From: Bacteroidota bacterium
Lineage (GTDB): Bacteria > Bacteroidota > Bacteroidia > B-17B0 > B-17BO
Direction of reading: 5' to 3'
Length of the DNA stretch: 25,369 nucleotides
NCBI GenBank assembly: GCA_947462425.1
Contig: CANHPI010000003.1
Coordinates: 1-25,369 of the forward strand
Positions 9,383 through 18,350 of this stretch are shown here, one piece after another. The notes beneath the pieces are model-generated. The model had not been told where the DNA came from, did no database searches, and worked only from the letters and a program-made list of their open reading frames with translations. The position numbers and the translations under genes were made by a program. The stretch's first letter is position 1, and the number at the start of each line of letters is the position of its first letter.

Positions 9383-9900
9383 TATTTGTTTTTATCGGTT
9401 TTGTAGAACAAAAATTGAACAACGTACACAAAACAAAATGTGCCAATTGTACTTAAAAATACTCTTAACAATGTTCTAAAAAATTCATTAAATCTAAATA
9501 TCTCAAGGTAAAAGAAAAATAAATGATGAATGAATATAATAATCATAGAGTAGGTGATAAACCAAACAGAACCCATAGAATCTACATTTGGGATTAATCC
9601 TTGATCGTATCCCTCTCTGGGAGATAATAATTTCAAAATATAATATCTTAAAAATCCAATAAGAGTGCAAGCAGCAGCGTGCATACCAGCTGTATCATAA
9701 AACATATCAACAGTTAAGCCTGTTAGGAATGCACACAGCAGTACAACTAATTTTGGTGTTTCAAAAGGCAATAATAAAATGAATAAAATGTATGGAAATA
9801 CAATAACGTATGAGCCTAGGCGAATATTTTGAACTATCAGAACTTGTAAAAGAACTAATACAATAAAGCGAATACTATTTTTAATTATATTATTTATCAC
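9382..9900 (-). CDS. mreD: Rod shape-determining protein MreD
   Basis: A small polytopic inner-membrane protein of 172 residues with about five hydrophobic segments, including the typical opening FIVLVLLQVLIVQNI and the motif YILFILLLPFETPK. MreD is part of the elongasome and links MreC to the PBP2/RodA pair; its biochemical role is not settled. The start is GTG at 9900, lying inside the last codons of mreC (11-base overlap). No in-frame ATG is available before the first membrane segment, so the GTG is accepted. The stop overlaps the mrdA start by one base. Identification rests on hydropathy, the conserved segment and operon position. Confidence 0.9.
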   Translation of the reverse strand: MINNIIKNSIRFIVLVLLQVLIVQNIRLGSYVIVFPYILFILLLPFETPKLVVLLCAFLTGLTVDMFYDTAGMHAAACTLIGFLRYYILKLLSPREGYDQGLIPNVDSMGSVWFITYSMIIIFIHHLFFFYLEIFRFNEFFRTLLRVFLSTIGTFCFVYVVQFLFYKTDKNK

Positions 9901-10729
9901 TTTGTATTTGCGATTTAATTTCCAAACTATCTCTTTCTGTTTTATAGTTATATTTTATTACAGACACATAATTTACTTTTTTGAAATCTGCACTTAATCT
10001 TACTTTTACAGTATAGAATGATTCATTTGGTCTTTGCTCATAGCTTTCAACAAATCCAACTAGAATGCCTTCAGGAAAAATACCAGATAAGGAACTTGTA
10101 ATAATGGTATCACCTTTTTTCATTTTTGCATTTGTGGGTATGTCGGTTAAATTTGAAAAACGATAATCTATTCCATCCCAAATAAGTGGGCCATAAGTTC
10201 CGTCTTTTTTTAACTGACAATTAACACGAACATCTTTATGTAAGATAGACATGGCTGATGAAAAATTTTCAGAAACGTCCTTAACAATTCCAATAATACC
10301 ATCACTTGTAATAACAGCCATATCATGAGTTACACCTTGCTGAGATCCTATATTTAATGTTAAATAATTGTTTCGTTTATTTACACTGCTGTTAATGGCT
10401 TTGCCATTCATAAATTCGTATTCTTGTCTATAAAGAGTGTCGTTTTTTTTATAGGTTTTTAATGGGATAGCTGCATAACCTAATTTAATTCTGTTCATTA
10501 AAAATGTATTCATTTTTGAAAGACGTTCGTTTTCATCTTTTAATAATAAATATTCTTTTGCGTTAGATTCTAATTCATAAATCCGGGAACTTATTTGATT
10601 AGATGAATTTAAAAGACTAGATCCTTGATAACCATTGTTTTTAATTAAAATTAATATGCAAATAAATTCTAAAAACAGAAACACAAAAAAGAAATTGTTT
10701 CTATATAAAAAATTTAAAAGGTTTTTCAT
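9890..10729 (-). CDS. mreC: Rod shape-determining protein MreC
   Basis: A 279-residue bitopic protein: a short cytoplasmic N-terminus, one membrane helix (about 12-28, NNFFFVFLFLEFICILIL), a coiled-coil stretch (about 40-75) and a periplasmic beta-rich domain with conserved MreC segments such as LTLNIGSQQGVTHDMAVIT, DGIIGIVKDVS and IITSSLSGIFPEGILVGFV. MreC activates PBP2 and scaffolds the elongasome from the periplasmic side. The ATG at 10729 is 108 bases downstream of the mreB stop. That gap has no convincing terminator, so one transcript from mreB is likely. The end overlaps mreD. Confidence 0.94.
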   Translation of the reverse strand: MKNLLNFLYRNNFFFVFLFLEFICILILIKNNGYQGSSLLNSSNQISSRIYELESNAKEYLLLKDENERLSKMNTFLMNRIKLGYAAIPLKTYKKNDTLYRQEYEFMNGKAINSSVNKRNNYLTLNIGSQQGVTHDMAVITSDGIIGIVKDVSENFSSAMSILHKDVRVNCQLKKDGTYGPLIWDGIDYRFSNLTDIPTNAKMKKGDTIITSSLSGIFPEGILVGFVESYEQRPNESFYTVKVRLSADFKKVNYVSVIKYNYKTERDSLEIKSQIQSDK

Positions 10730-10837
10730 GTTTTGTTGGTTTTAAGTATTTTGTTAATTTGGCTTGGAAGAGAAATTATTAAACATTTCTTTTTTGCTTT
10801 TTTAACGTTATCCTTAAAAGTAATTATAGAAAAAATA

Positions 10838-11860
10838 CTATTTAATTAAGAACGGAAATTTGTGAACATTCTTAAGAGCAATACCAGTACCTCTGGCAAC
10901 AGCTCTTAATGGATCTTCGCAAACATGAACCGGTAATTTTGTTTTTAAAGAAATTCGCTTGTCTAGACCTCTCAATAAAGAGCCTCCACCAGCCATAAAA
11001 ATTCCTGTGCGATAAATATCAGCTGCTAATTCAGGAGGTGTCATTTCTAAGGCATTTAAAATCGCTTCTTCAATTTTAGAAATTGATTTGTCTAGACAAT
11101 GAGCAATCTCTACATAACTTACAAATACTTCTTTTGGAATACCACTCATTAAATCTCTTCCCTGAACTGCGTAATCAGCTGGTGGATTTTCAATTTCGGT
11201 CATTGCTGCTCCAACTTCTATTTTTACCTGTTCGGCACTACGTTCCCCAATTAAAATATTATGCTGACGTCGCATGTATTCTTCGATATTAGCGTTAAAG
11301 TCATCACCAGCAATACGAGTTGATTTATCACAAACAATACCACCTAAAGCAATAACCGCAATTTCGGATGTACCGCCTCCAATATCAATAATCATATTTC
11401 CCATAGGCTCTTCAACATCTATTCCCATACCAATTGCAGCAGCCATTGGTTCATGAATCATGTAAACCTCCTTTGCTCCTGCGTGTTCGGCACTATCGCG
11501 TACAGCGCGTTTTTCTACCTCAGTAATTCCGCTTGGTATACATATAACCATTCTTAGGGAAGGTTTAAAAAAACGATTTCCAGTATTAATCATTTTAATC
11601 ATTCCTTTAATCATTTCTTCAGCTGCCTGAAAATCTGCAATAACCCCATCTCTCAAAGGACGAATAGTTTTAATATTTTCATGTGTTTTACCATGCATCA
11701 TTTGCGCCTGCTTTCCAACTGCTATAACTCTTCCTGTTGTTCTATCAACTGCCACAATACTTGGTTGATCTACTACTACTTTTTCGTTATGAATGATAAT
11801 GGTATTTGCTGTTCCTAAATCTATTGCAATATCTTGTGTTAAAAAATCAAATAAGCCCAT
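10838..11860 (-). CDS. mreB: Rod shape-determining protein MreB (actin-like)
   Basis: MreB is an actin homologue that polymerises on the inner face of the membrane and directs wall synthesis. The 340 residues show the phosphate-1 loop D14-L-G-T-A-N-T, the phosphate-2 motif beginning at D159 (IDIGGGTSEIAVIALGG), the adenosine-region motif GIFMAGGGSLLRGLD and the C-terminal ARGTGIAL. The N-terminus MGLFDFLTQDIAIDLG matches Bacteroidota MreB, supporting the ATG at 11860. It is the first gene of the shape cluster and lies 143 bp after purH on the same strand. No consensus -7 element was found in that gap, so it may depend partly on read-through from purH. Confidence 0.97.
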   Translation of the reverse strand: MGLFDFLTQDIAIDLGTANTIIIHNEKVVVDQPSIVAVDRTTGRVIAVGKQAQMMHGKTHENIKTIRPLRDGVIADFQAAEEMIKGMIKMINTGNRFFKPSLRMVICIPSGITEVEKRAVRDSAEHAGAKEVYMIHEPMAAAIGMGIDVEEPMGNMIIDIGGGTSEIAVIALGGIVCDKSTRIAGDDFNANIEEYMRRQHNILIGERSAEQVKIEVGAAMTEIENPPADYAVQGRDLMSGIPKEVFVSYVEIAHCLDKSISKIEEAILNALEMTPPELAADIYRTGIFMAGGGSLLRGLDKRISLKTKLPVHVCEDPLRAVARGTGIALKNVHKFPFLIK

Positions 11861-12003
11861 ATATTTTAGTGTTTAATTCTTAGTTTTAATTAGTGGTTTT
11901 GTAACTTTTTTTCAGGAGCACAAAATTTTAATTTATTCATATTAAAGTTAAATAGTTTTTGTCAAATAGTCTAAGTTTTTTTTGACTCAATTATTAAATT
12001 AAG

Positions 12004-13533
12004 TTAATGTTTAAAATGTCTTGTGCCTGTAAATACCATACTCATTCCATGAGCATTACAATATTCAATACTGTCCTTATCCTTTATAGAACCTCCAGGC
12101 TGAATTACTGTATCAATCCCTTCGTTATGAGCTATTTCAACACAATCGGCAAACGGAAAAAATGCATCACTTGCCATAACAGCTCCTTTTAAGTCAAACT
12201 CAAAGTTATGTGCCTTATCAATAGCATGTCTTAAAGCATCTACACGGGATGTTTGACCAGTTCCACTTGCTAATAATTGGTTGTTTTTTACAATCACAAT
12301 TGTATTTGATTTTGTGTGCTTTGCCAGTTTATTAGCAAATAATAAATCTTTAATCTGAGAATCAGTAGGAAATACAGTTGTAACAGTTGTTAAATTAGCT
12401 GTTGTTTCAGTAACTGAATCTTTATCCTGTTCAACTATTCCGTTTAATAATGTTCTAATTAGTTTTGTTGGCAATGCAACAGGTTTTTGAACTAAAATAA
12501 TACGGTTGTTTTTTGATTTTAATAGTGTTAATGCGGTAGCAGAATAACTTGGTGCAATTACAACTTCACAAAATAATTTATGAATTTCTTCAGCTGTTTC
12601 AAAATCAATTTCGGAATTACTAATTAAAATGCCACCAAAAGCAGAAACTGGATCTCCAGCTAAAGCACTTAAATAGGCATCTACAATTTTGGTACGACTT
12701 GCTATACCGCAAGCGTTGTTATGTTTTAAAATGGCGAAGGTTGGTTCAGTAGTGAAATCTGCCATTAAATTAACAGCTGCATCTACGTCTAATAAATTGT
12801 TATACGATAATTCTTTACCATTTAATTTTTCAAACATGGCATTCATATCACCATAAAATACTCCTTTTTGATGAGGATTTTCTCCATAACGTAATGTTAC
12901 TCCATTATTGATACTACATTTTAAATTTGGTAATTGTTCAGTTGAATTAAAATAGTTAAAAATAGCTGAATCATAATGACTACTCATGGCAAAAGCTTTA
13001 GCAGCAAATGTTTTACGGTCGCTTAAGTCTGAATTACCATTTTTTTCGTTTAATAAGTTTAATAATGAAGAATAATCGTTTCTAGAAGAAATAATAACAA
13101 CATCATTAAAGTTTTTAGCAGCTGCTCTAATTAAAGAAATTCCACCAATATCAATTTTCTCAATAATATCTTCTTCAGATGCTCCACTGGCTAAAGTTTC
13201 TTCAAATGGGTATAAATCCACAATTACTAGGTCAATTGGGGGTATTTCGTGTTGTTCCATTTGGGCAACATCAGTATTTAATTCTCTACGACCTAAAATA
13301 CCTCCAAATATTTTTGGGTGTAATGTTTTAACTCTGCCTCCTAATATTTCAGGAAAAGAAGTTAATCCTTCTACTGATTTTACTGGCGCTCCAAGATTTT
13401 CAATAAATGTTTGGGTACCACCCGTGCTATATATTGTTACTCCTAACTCATTTAATTTTTTTATAACTGGCTCTAAATTGTCCTTGTAAAAAACGGAAAT
13501 TAATGCACTGCTTATTTTCTTTGTGTTATTCAT
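12004..13533 (-). CDS. purH: Bifunctional AICAR formyltransferase / IMP cyclohydrolase PurH
   Basis: PurH catalyses the last two steps of de novo IMP synthesis: transfer of a formyl group from 10-formyl-THF to AICAR, then ring closure. The 509-residue protein has the N-terminal MGS-like cyclohydrolase domain (about 1-150; STGGT, EGLTSFPEILGGRVKTLHPK) and the C-terminal transformylase domain with LRYGENPHQKG, the catalytic pair K270-H271 in LKHNNACGIA, and the signature end IQPGGSIKDKDSIEYCNAHG...VFTGTRHFKH. Length is normal. A -7 promoter element lies 16 bases upstream of the ATG. Placement directly before mreB is common in Bacteroidota and need not mean functional linkage. Confidence 0.96.
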   Translation of the reverse strand: MNNTKKISSALISVFYKDNLEPVIKKLNELGVTIYSTGGTQTFIENLGAPVKSVEGLTSFPEILGGRVKTLHPKIFGGILGRRELNTDVAQMEQHEIPPIDLVIVDLYPFEETLASGASEEDIIEKIDIGGISLIRAAAKNFNDVVIISSRNDYSSLLNLLNEKNGNSDLSDRKTFAAKAFAMSSHYDSAIFNYFNSTEQLPNLKCSINNGVTLRYGENPHQKGVFYGDMNAMFEKLNGKELSYNNLLDVDAAVNLMADFTTEPTFAILKHNNACGIASRTKIVDAYLSALAGDPVSAFGGILISNSEIDFETAEEIHKLFCEVVIAPSYSATALTLLKSKNNRIILVQKPVALPTKLIRTLLNGIVEQDKDSVTETTANLTTVTTVFPTDSQIKDLLFANKLAKHTKSNTIVIVKNNQLLASGTGQTSRVDALRHAIDKAHNFEFDLKGAVMASDAFFPFADCVEIAHNEGIDTVIQPGGSIKDKDSIEYCNAHGMSMVFTGTRHFKH

Positions 13534-13549
13534 AAATTCTAGTAAACGA

Positions 13550-13557
13550 CAAAGATA
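13550..13557 (-). promoter_or_regulatory. Bacteroidota-type -7 promoter element for purH
   Basis: The minus strand reads TATCTTTG, an exact TAnnTTTG match, ending 16 bases before the purH ATG. It implies a very short leader of about 10 bases. I found no TTG or TTTG at the expected -33 distance, so the assignment rests on the -7 box and position alone. Confidence 0.5.
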
Positions 13558-13691
13558 ATTTTTCGCCTTGCATGTAGGAGATTTGTTGAAAAGTGCTTAA
13601 AAATCTATTAAAATCAGATAGTAACAAGTTTTTAACAATTTGTCTTAATTGAAATCGTTAGTTTTTGAGTCTTTTTTTCTACTTTTAAATA

Positions 13692-14276
13692 ATGTTAGAT
13701 CAATTAGAATTATTAGACAGGCAATTATTTTTATGTATTAATGCCTTTCACTCACCTTTTTTTGACAATATAATGTTTTATATTTCTCAAATGTGGGTAT
13801 TTGTTCCAGTATTTTTTTATTGGTTATATCTAGTTTATAAAAGTACAGGATTAAAGAAATTACTGATTTTACTAGGTTTTTTCGCTTTATTGGTTGTTTT
13901 AACCGATCAAACATCAAATCAAATTAAACATGCCGTTAAACGTTATCGGCCAACGCATAATCTCGAAATTAAAGCTCAAGTTCATATTGTAAATGGTTAC
14001 AAAGGTGGTCAGTATGGTTTCTTTTCTGGGCATGCAACAAATTCATTTGGTGTAGCAATGCTTTTGTTTTTATTGTTTGATAAAAAGAGACGTTGGTTTA
14101 GATTTACATTTTTTTTATGGGCAGCATTAACTGCTTATTCACGTATTTACCTTGGTGTGCATTATCCCTCAGATATATTTGTTGGTATGATTGCGGGCTT
14201 ATTTTGGGGATTTATGATTTATCAATTAATTGAATATACTTTTAAAAAACAATTTAATGAAACTGTTAGTATTTAG
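13692..14276 (+). CDS. PAP2-family membrane phosphatase
   Basis: A 194-residue polytopic membrane protein of the type 2 phosphatidic acid phosphatase superfamily. All three signature motifs are intact: K79-x6-R86-P (KHAVKRYRP), S112-G-H114 (FFSGHATNS) and S150-R-x5-H157-x3-D161 (SRIYLGVHYPSD). The histidines H114 and H157 are the expected nucleophile and its partner. About five or six membrane helices flank these motifs, placing the active site at the outer face of the inner membrane. Relatives dephosphorylate undecaprenyl pyrophosphate, phosphatidylglycerol phosphate, phosphatidate or lipid A; the sequence alone does not choose between these. The gene is divergent from purH, and its last 20 bases overlap the start of the next gene, suggesting coupling. 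Confidence 0.9.
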   Translation: MLDQLELLDRQLFLCINAFHSPFFDNIMFYISQMWVFVPVFFYWLYLVYKSTGLKKLLILLGFFALLVVLTDQTSNQIKHAVKRYRPTHNLEIKAQVHIVNGYKGGQYGFFSGHATNSFGVAMLLFLLFDKKRRWFRFTFFLWAALTAYSRIYLGVHYPSDIFVGMIAGLFWGFMIYQLIEYTFKKQFNETVSI

Positions 14277-15114
14277 TCTTTTTTTAGTTTCTGTTTCATT
14301 CGGACAAATACCTGAAACAGATGTTTGGTTATTTAAAATAGAAAAGAAAGATAATAAATTTGTCTATTCAAATCCTTTAAATATAACAAATAGACTAGGG
14401 TATGACAACCAACCAACATTTAGTTCAGATGGGAAATCTATATTTTATGTTTGCATTGATTCAACTAAACAAGCAGATATTTATAAATACAATATTAGTA
14501 AAAAAGCAGTAATTAATATTACCAAATCCGAGGTATCCGAATATTCTCCAACACTACTTACTAACGGTTTAGGGTTTAGTGCAGTTGTAGTTGAAAAAGA
14601 TTCATCGCAACGAGTTTGGATTTTTAACTTAGATGGAACTTTTAATAAAATTGCTCACCCAGGAACTGATTCAGTTGGCTATTACACTTGGTTAAATAAT
14701 GATACCTTGTTGTATTATAAATTAAGTGAACCACATTCACTTCGAGTTTTGAATTTGAAAACTAACGAAGATGTTTGGTTATGTAATCATCCAACTAGAG
14801 CATTTAAAAAGATAGGTAATTCTTCGCAATTTATTTATGCTATTAAAGATTCTCTTAATACTGAATTTAGAATTTATAATTCTACTTTGAGAGAGAGTTC
14901 TGTTTATTCCTCCTTTCCTTCTTTAAACGAAGATTTTATTTGGCATAATGAATTGGGTTTAATTAAATCTGAAAATTCAGAATTATTGAATTATAATGAA
15001 AAAACTAAATCTTGGGAACTTTTATTTTCATTTTCAAATTTGGGAATTCAAAAAATTACACGTTTTGTGTTTGATTCTAAAACAAAACAATTAGCTATAG
15101 TTAGTAATTTATGA
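14257..15114 (+). CDS. Secreted beta-propeller-like protein (PD40/TolB-type repeats)
   Basis: From the ATG at 14257 the product has 285 residues and begins with a clean signal peptide (MKLLVFSLFLVSVSFGQ, cleavage probably just before IPETD), so it is exported. Early in the mature part stands LGYDNQPTFSSDGKSIFYVC followed by ADIYKYNISKKAVINIT, the form of a PD40 (WD40-like) blade: 'x-N-x-P-x-F-S-x-D-G-K-x-I-x-Y'. Weaker repeats follow (YSPTLLTNGLGFSAVV, RVWIFNLDGTFNKI). Such propellers usually bind partners; no catalytic residues are recognised. A TTG at 14230 in the same frame is rejected because the signal peptide starts at the ATG. The gene overlaps the PAP2 gene by 20 bases and the next gene by the 4-base ATGA, so the three are almost certainly one transcript. 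Confidence 0.75.
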   Translation: MKLLVFSLFLVSVSFGQIPETDVWLFKIEKKDNKFVYSNPLNITNRLGYDNQPTFSSDGKSIFYVCIDSTKQADIYKYNISKKAVINITKSEVSEYSPTLLTNGLGFSAVVVEKDSSQRVWIFNLDGTFNKIAHPGTDSVGYYTWLNNDTLLYYKLSEPHSLRVLNLKTNEDVWLCNHPTRAFKKIGNSSQFIYAIKDSLNTEFRIYNSTLRESSVYSSFPSLNEDFIWHNELGLIKSENSELLNYNEKTKSWELLFSFSNLGIQKITRFVFDSKTKQLAIVSNL

Positions 15115-16649
15115 TATTAGCTATTATATACTTTTTAGCTTTTGTTTTTGTTATTAGTAAAATATCTTTTTTTAGGGATAATATTTTTTCATTTAAATTT
15201 ATTTTAGGAATTTTATTTATAAAATGTATTGGATGTTTGGCTTATTATTGGGTTTATTTTTGTTATTACCCTGCCGGCTTTAATGGTGATAGTGTATCAA
15301 CTTTGCATGATGCTAAAATTATGTACGATGCTTTGCCAAATCATCCAACAGATTTTATAAAAATGGTTTTAGGATTACATTCTGATTTAGATACCGATCC
15401 TTTATACAAACCTTATTTTCATCAAATTGAAAAATGGGGCAGGGCAGATGTGAGTTCTAACTTTTTTTTAAACGATAACCGAACTCCGATTCGTATCAAC
15501 GCAATTATTATGTTGTTTTCGTTTGGTAATTATGCCGTACATGCTTTTGTGATGTTAGTTCTGTCCTTTATAGGGCAATTTGCCATATATAAAGTTTTTA
15601 AAAAATATTTTCCTAAAAAAGAAATGTTGTTGGCGATTATTATATTTTTAACTCCATCTTTTTTATTTTGGACTTCCGGTGTTCTTAAAGAACCTATTGC
15701 CATTTTCTTACTTGGTCTTTTTGTATATGTATTTTTGAAATTATTTGTAGAATATCAAATTAAATTTAAGTATAGCATAGTTTTAATTTTGACTTCATTA
15801 TTGTTTTTAATACTCAAGCCTTATATTTTAATTCTCATTTTAATCCCTTTGATATTATTTGCTTTTGTAAAAGCATTTAAAATTGATGTTTATAGTTTTA
15901 AAAAAAATCTATTGTTCTATTCAGTTGCATTATCTATTGTTTATGGCGGAACTTTTTTGATTTTGAAATTTGGTTTTCAAAAAGATGTTATTAAAACTAT
16001 TGTGGTGCGTCAGAATGATTTTATTAATTTAAGTATGGGCGGTACTTTTTTTCTAAACGATGAAAAATATGTCCGCTTTGATAATACAGATACAACTCAT
16101 TATCAATTAATAGATAAAGAACAAAGGCTTTACAAATTAAATCCTCATTCGGCTTTCATGTATTGGCGTAATAATAATTTGCGAGATACTATTTATGAAA
16201 CTAATAATAGCGACACCTCTTTATTTCATTTTATAAGTACCTGTTCACCCTCTGGTTCTGCAATCTGTATAGAAAGGTTAGAATATAGTTTCACTTCATT
16301 TGCTAAAATTATTCCTCAATCTTTTTACAATGTTATTTTAAAGCCTTTCTTTTTCGATAGTCATACAATTTTAGAATTAATGGCTTCCATGGAGAACTTA
16401 TGTTTTATTCTTTTTTTTATTTTTTGTTTTATTTATAGAAGTAAAAATAAAGTTGATAAAAACCTGCTATTATTTTGTCTCACTCTTATAATAACTTCCT
16501 TTATTTTAATTGGATTAACAACTACTGTTATGGGAGCAATTGTAAGATATCGCATTCCTTTTATACCTTTTTTATTATTGATACCTTTATTGTTTTTAGA
16601 TACAGATTCTGTAAAAAAGATTCCTTTTATCAAACGTTTAGTTAAATAG
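15111..16649 (+). CDS. Polytopic membrane protein of unknown function, possibly GT-C glycosyltransferase-like
   Basis: A 512-residue integral membrane protein with about ten or more hydrophobic segments: near the N-terminus (1-18, 28-50), a cluster at about 128-285, and three near the C-terminus (about 425-505). Between them is a hydrophilic loop of about 110 residues (roughly 290-400), probably extracytoplasmic, with two cysteines (CSPSGSAIC). Two recognisable polar motifs stand next to membrane helices: FNGDS with D60 after the second helix, and FWTSGVLKEP with W187, K193 and E194. A first-loop acidic motif followed by many helices recalls GT-C glycosyltransferases and oligosaccharide ligases/polymerases, but I do not recognise a named family, so this is only a suggestion. 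Translation is coupled to the upstream propeller gene through ATGA. Confidence 0.7.
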   Translation: MILAIIYFLAFVFVISKISFFRDNIFSFKFILGILFIKCIGCLAYYWVYFCYYPAGFNGDSVSTLHDAKIMYDALPNHPTDFIKMVLGLHSDLDTDPLYKPYFHQIEKWGRADVSSNFFLNDNRTPIRINAIIMLFSFGNYAVHAFVMLVLSFIGQFAIYKVFKKYFPKKEMLLAIIIFLTPSFLFWTSGVLKEPIAIFLLGLFVYVFLKLFVEYQIKFKYSIVLILTSLLFLILKPYILILILIPLILFAFVKAFKIDVYSFKKNLLFYSVALSIVYGGTFLILKFGFQKDVIKTIVVRQNDFINLSMGGTFFLNDEKYVRFDNTDTTHYQLIDKEQRLYKLNPHSAFMYWRNNNLRDTIYETNNSDTSLFHFISTCSPSGSAICIERLEYSFTSFAKIIPQSFYNVILKPFFFDSHTILELMASMENLCFILFFIFCFIYRSKNKVDKNLLLFCLTLIITSFILIGLTTTVMGAIVRYRIPFIPFLLLIPLLFLDTDSVKKIPFIKRLVK

Positions 16650-16650
16650 T

Positions 16651-16658
16651 TATATTTG
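16651..16658 (+). promoter_or_regulatory. Bacteroidota-type -7 promoter element for the amino acid permease
   Basis: TATATTTG matches TAnnTTTG exactly, lies in the 31-bp gap right after the stop codon of the previous gene and 22 bases before the permease ATG. No clear -33 element, which would have to lie inside the end of the upstream coding region. It suggests the permease is transcribed separately from the PAP2 cluster. Confidence 0.45.
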
Positions 16659-16680
16659 TTTTAATCATTAATTTATTAGT

Positions 16681-18321
16681 ATGGGTTTTATTTTTAATAA
16701 TTTATTTCGTAAAAAATCAGTTGCATCAATTACTGATGCCGAAAGTCACAGTAATGGTTTACACAGAGTATTAACCGTTAGAGATTTAACTTTTTTTGGA
16801 ATAGCAGCTATTATTGGTGCTGGTAGTTTCAGTAGTATTGGTTCTGCTTGTTTTTCGGGTGGACCAGCGGTTGTGTTTTTGTTTATTATTTGTGCTATTG
16901 CTTGCGGTTTTACAGCTATGTGTTATGCTGATTTTGCTACTCGAGTTCCAGCATCCGGTAGTGCTTATACTTATGCTTATGTTTCTTTTGGTGAGCTAGC
17001 AGCTTGGATTATTGGTTGGGCATTGTTAATGGAATATTCTATTGGTAATATTTATGTGGCGTTTTCATGGAGTGGTTATTTTGTAAACTTGATTGAAAGT
17101 GTTGGATTACATATACCTGTTTGGTTAACAAATAATTATTCAGATTCACATCAGGCCTTTATTGATGGTGTTGCTGGTAAATTTAGTGAAGCTTGGACAA
17201 CCGCACCTATTATTGCTGGAGTAAGATTTATTGTTGATTTGCCGGCTATTTTGATAAATATTTTAGTAACATGGTTGGTATATGTTGGTACTAAAGAATC
17301 ACGTAATGCTAGTAACATGATGGTAATTATTAAGTTAGCCATTATTTTATTGGTAATTATTGTTGGAGCTTCGTATGTTGATATTGAAAATTGGACACCT
17401 TTTATGCCAAACCAATTTAGCGGTGTTATGGCTGGTGTTTCGGGAGTATTTTTTGCATACATTGGTTTTGATGCAGTTTCTACCCTAGCAGAAGAAAGTA
17501 AAAATCCTCAGCGTGATTTACCTCGTGGTATGATTTATTCGTTAATTATTTGCACCATTGTTTTTATAATTTTAGCATTAGTTTTAACCGGAATGGTATC
17601 TTATACTGCTTTAAATGTATCAGATCCATTAGCAGAAGTATTTGCTTTAAAAGGAATTAAATGGATGTTATTTATAGTTTCTATTGCCGCAGTGGTAGCG
17701 ATGACAAGTGTAATATTAGTTTTTCAAATGGGACAGCCGCGTATTTGGATGGCAATGAGTAGAGATGGATTATTACCAAAGAAATTTGCAGAAATTCATC
17801 CTAAATATAAAACACCTGGATTTTCAACTATCATTACAGGTTTAGTAGTTGGTATTCCTATTTTTTTTGTAACACCAAAATTTGTATTAGATTTTACGAG
17901 TATAGGAACTTTGTTTGCTTTTGTATTAGTGTGTGGTGGCGTACTTATTTTACCTCGTAATATGGATGCTAAAGAAAAAGGGAAATTTAAAATGCCTTAT
18001 GTAAATTCTAAATACATTGTTCCGATTATTACCTTACTATCCTTAGTCTTTATTTTTTCTAATCATGTTAGTATGATTATTAACGATGATGACTCTTACA
18101 ATATTCCGATGATTGTATTTTATTTAATTTGGATTACAATTGCTATTTTCTCTTTTTTAAAAAACTATTCATTAATACCGGTTTTAGGCTTACTATCTTG
18201 TTGTTATTTATTAACCGGCATGGGTTGGACTAACTGGATGATGTTTGGAGTTTGGTTGGTAATAGGATTAGTTGTTTACTTTTTATATGGCTATAATAAA
18301 AGTAAGTTGAATGTTGGGTAG
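16681..18321 (+). CDS. APC-superfamily amino acid permease
   Basis: A 546-residue inner-membrane transporter with about 12 to 14 hydrophobic helices. The N-terminal half carries the APC substrate-binding unwound helix motif (FGIAAIIGAGSFSSIGSACFSGGPA) and the following segment ASGSAYTYAYVSFGELAAWIIGW. The central motif FFAYIGFDAVSTLAEESKNPQRDLPRGMI is typical of the cationic amino acid transporter (CAT/YfnA) branch. A loop of about 45 residues (about 140-180) between early helices makes it longer than the usual 460-490. Substrate cannot be read from sequence; H+-coupled uptake of amino acids is the family expectation. The ATG at 16681 is supported by the upstream -7 element and the short amphipathic N-terminus (MGFIFNNLFRKKS). 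The gene converges on sixA with only 20 bases between stops. Confidence 0.92.
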   Translation: MGFIFNNLFRKKSVASITDAESHSNGLHRVLTVRDLTFFGIAAIIGAGSFSSIGSACFSGGPAVVFLFIICAIACGFTAMCYADFATRVPASGSAYTYAYVSFGELAAWIIGWALLMEYSIGNIYVAFSWSGYFVNLIESVGLHIPVWLTNNYSDSHQAFIDGVAGKFSEAWTTAPIIAGVRFIVDLPAILINILVTWLVYVGTKESRNASNMMVIIKLAIILLVIIVGASYVDIENWTPFMPNQFSGVMAGVSGVFFAYIGFDAVSTLAEESKNPQRDLPRGMIYSLIICTIVFIILALVLTGMVSYTALNVSDPLAEVFALKGIKWMLFIVSIAAVVAMTSVILVFQMGQPRIWMAMSRDGLLPKKFAEIHPKYKTPGFSTIITGLVVGIPIFFVTPKFVLDFTSIGTLFAFVLVCGGVLILPRNMDAKEKGKFKMPYVNSKYIVPIITLLSLVFIFSNHVSMIINDDDSYNIPMIVFYLIWITIAIFSFLKNYSLIPVLGLLSCCYLLTGMGWTNWMMFGVWLVIGLVVYFLYGYNKSKLNVG

Positions 18322-18323
18322 TG

Positions 18324-18350
18324 TAAATTAAAATTAGTTTATTATTTTTT
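18324..18350 (+). terminator. Possible weak terminator between convergent permease and sixA-like genes
   Basis: A six-pair AT stem (arms 18324-18329 and 18336-18341, one G-T pair) with a six-base loop is followed by a T-rich run to 18350. It begins just after the permease stop and extends over the stop of the opposite gene. Weak because the stem is nearly all A-T. Confidence 0.3.

Noticed and set aside
11961..11986. GTCAAA...TTTGAC inverted repeat between purH and mreB
   Set aside because: Only six pairs with a 14-base loop and no T run at the right place; not convincing as a terminator or operator.
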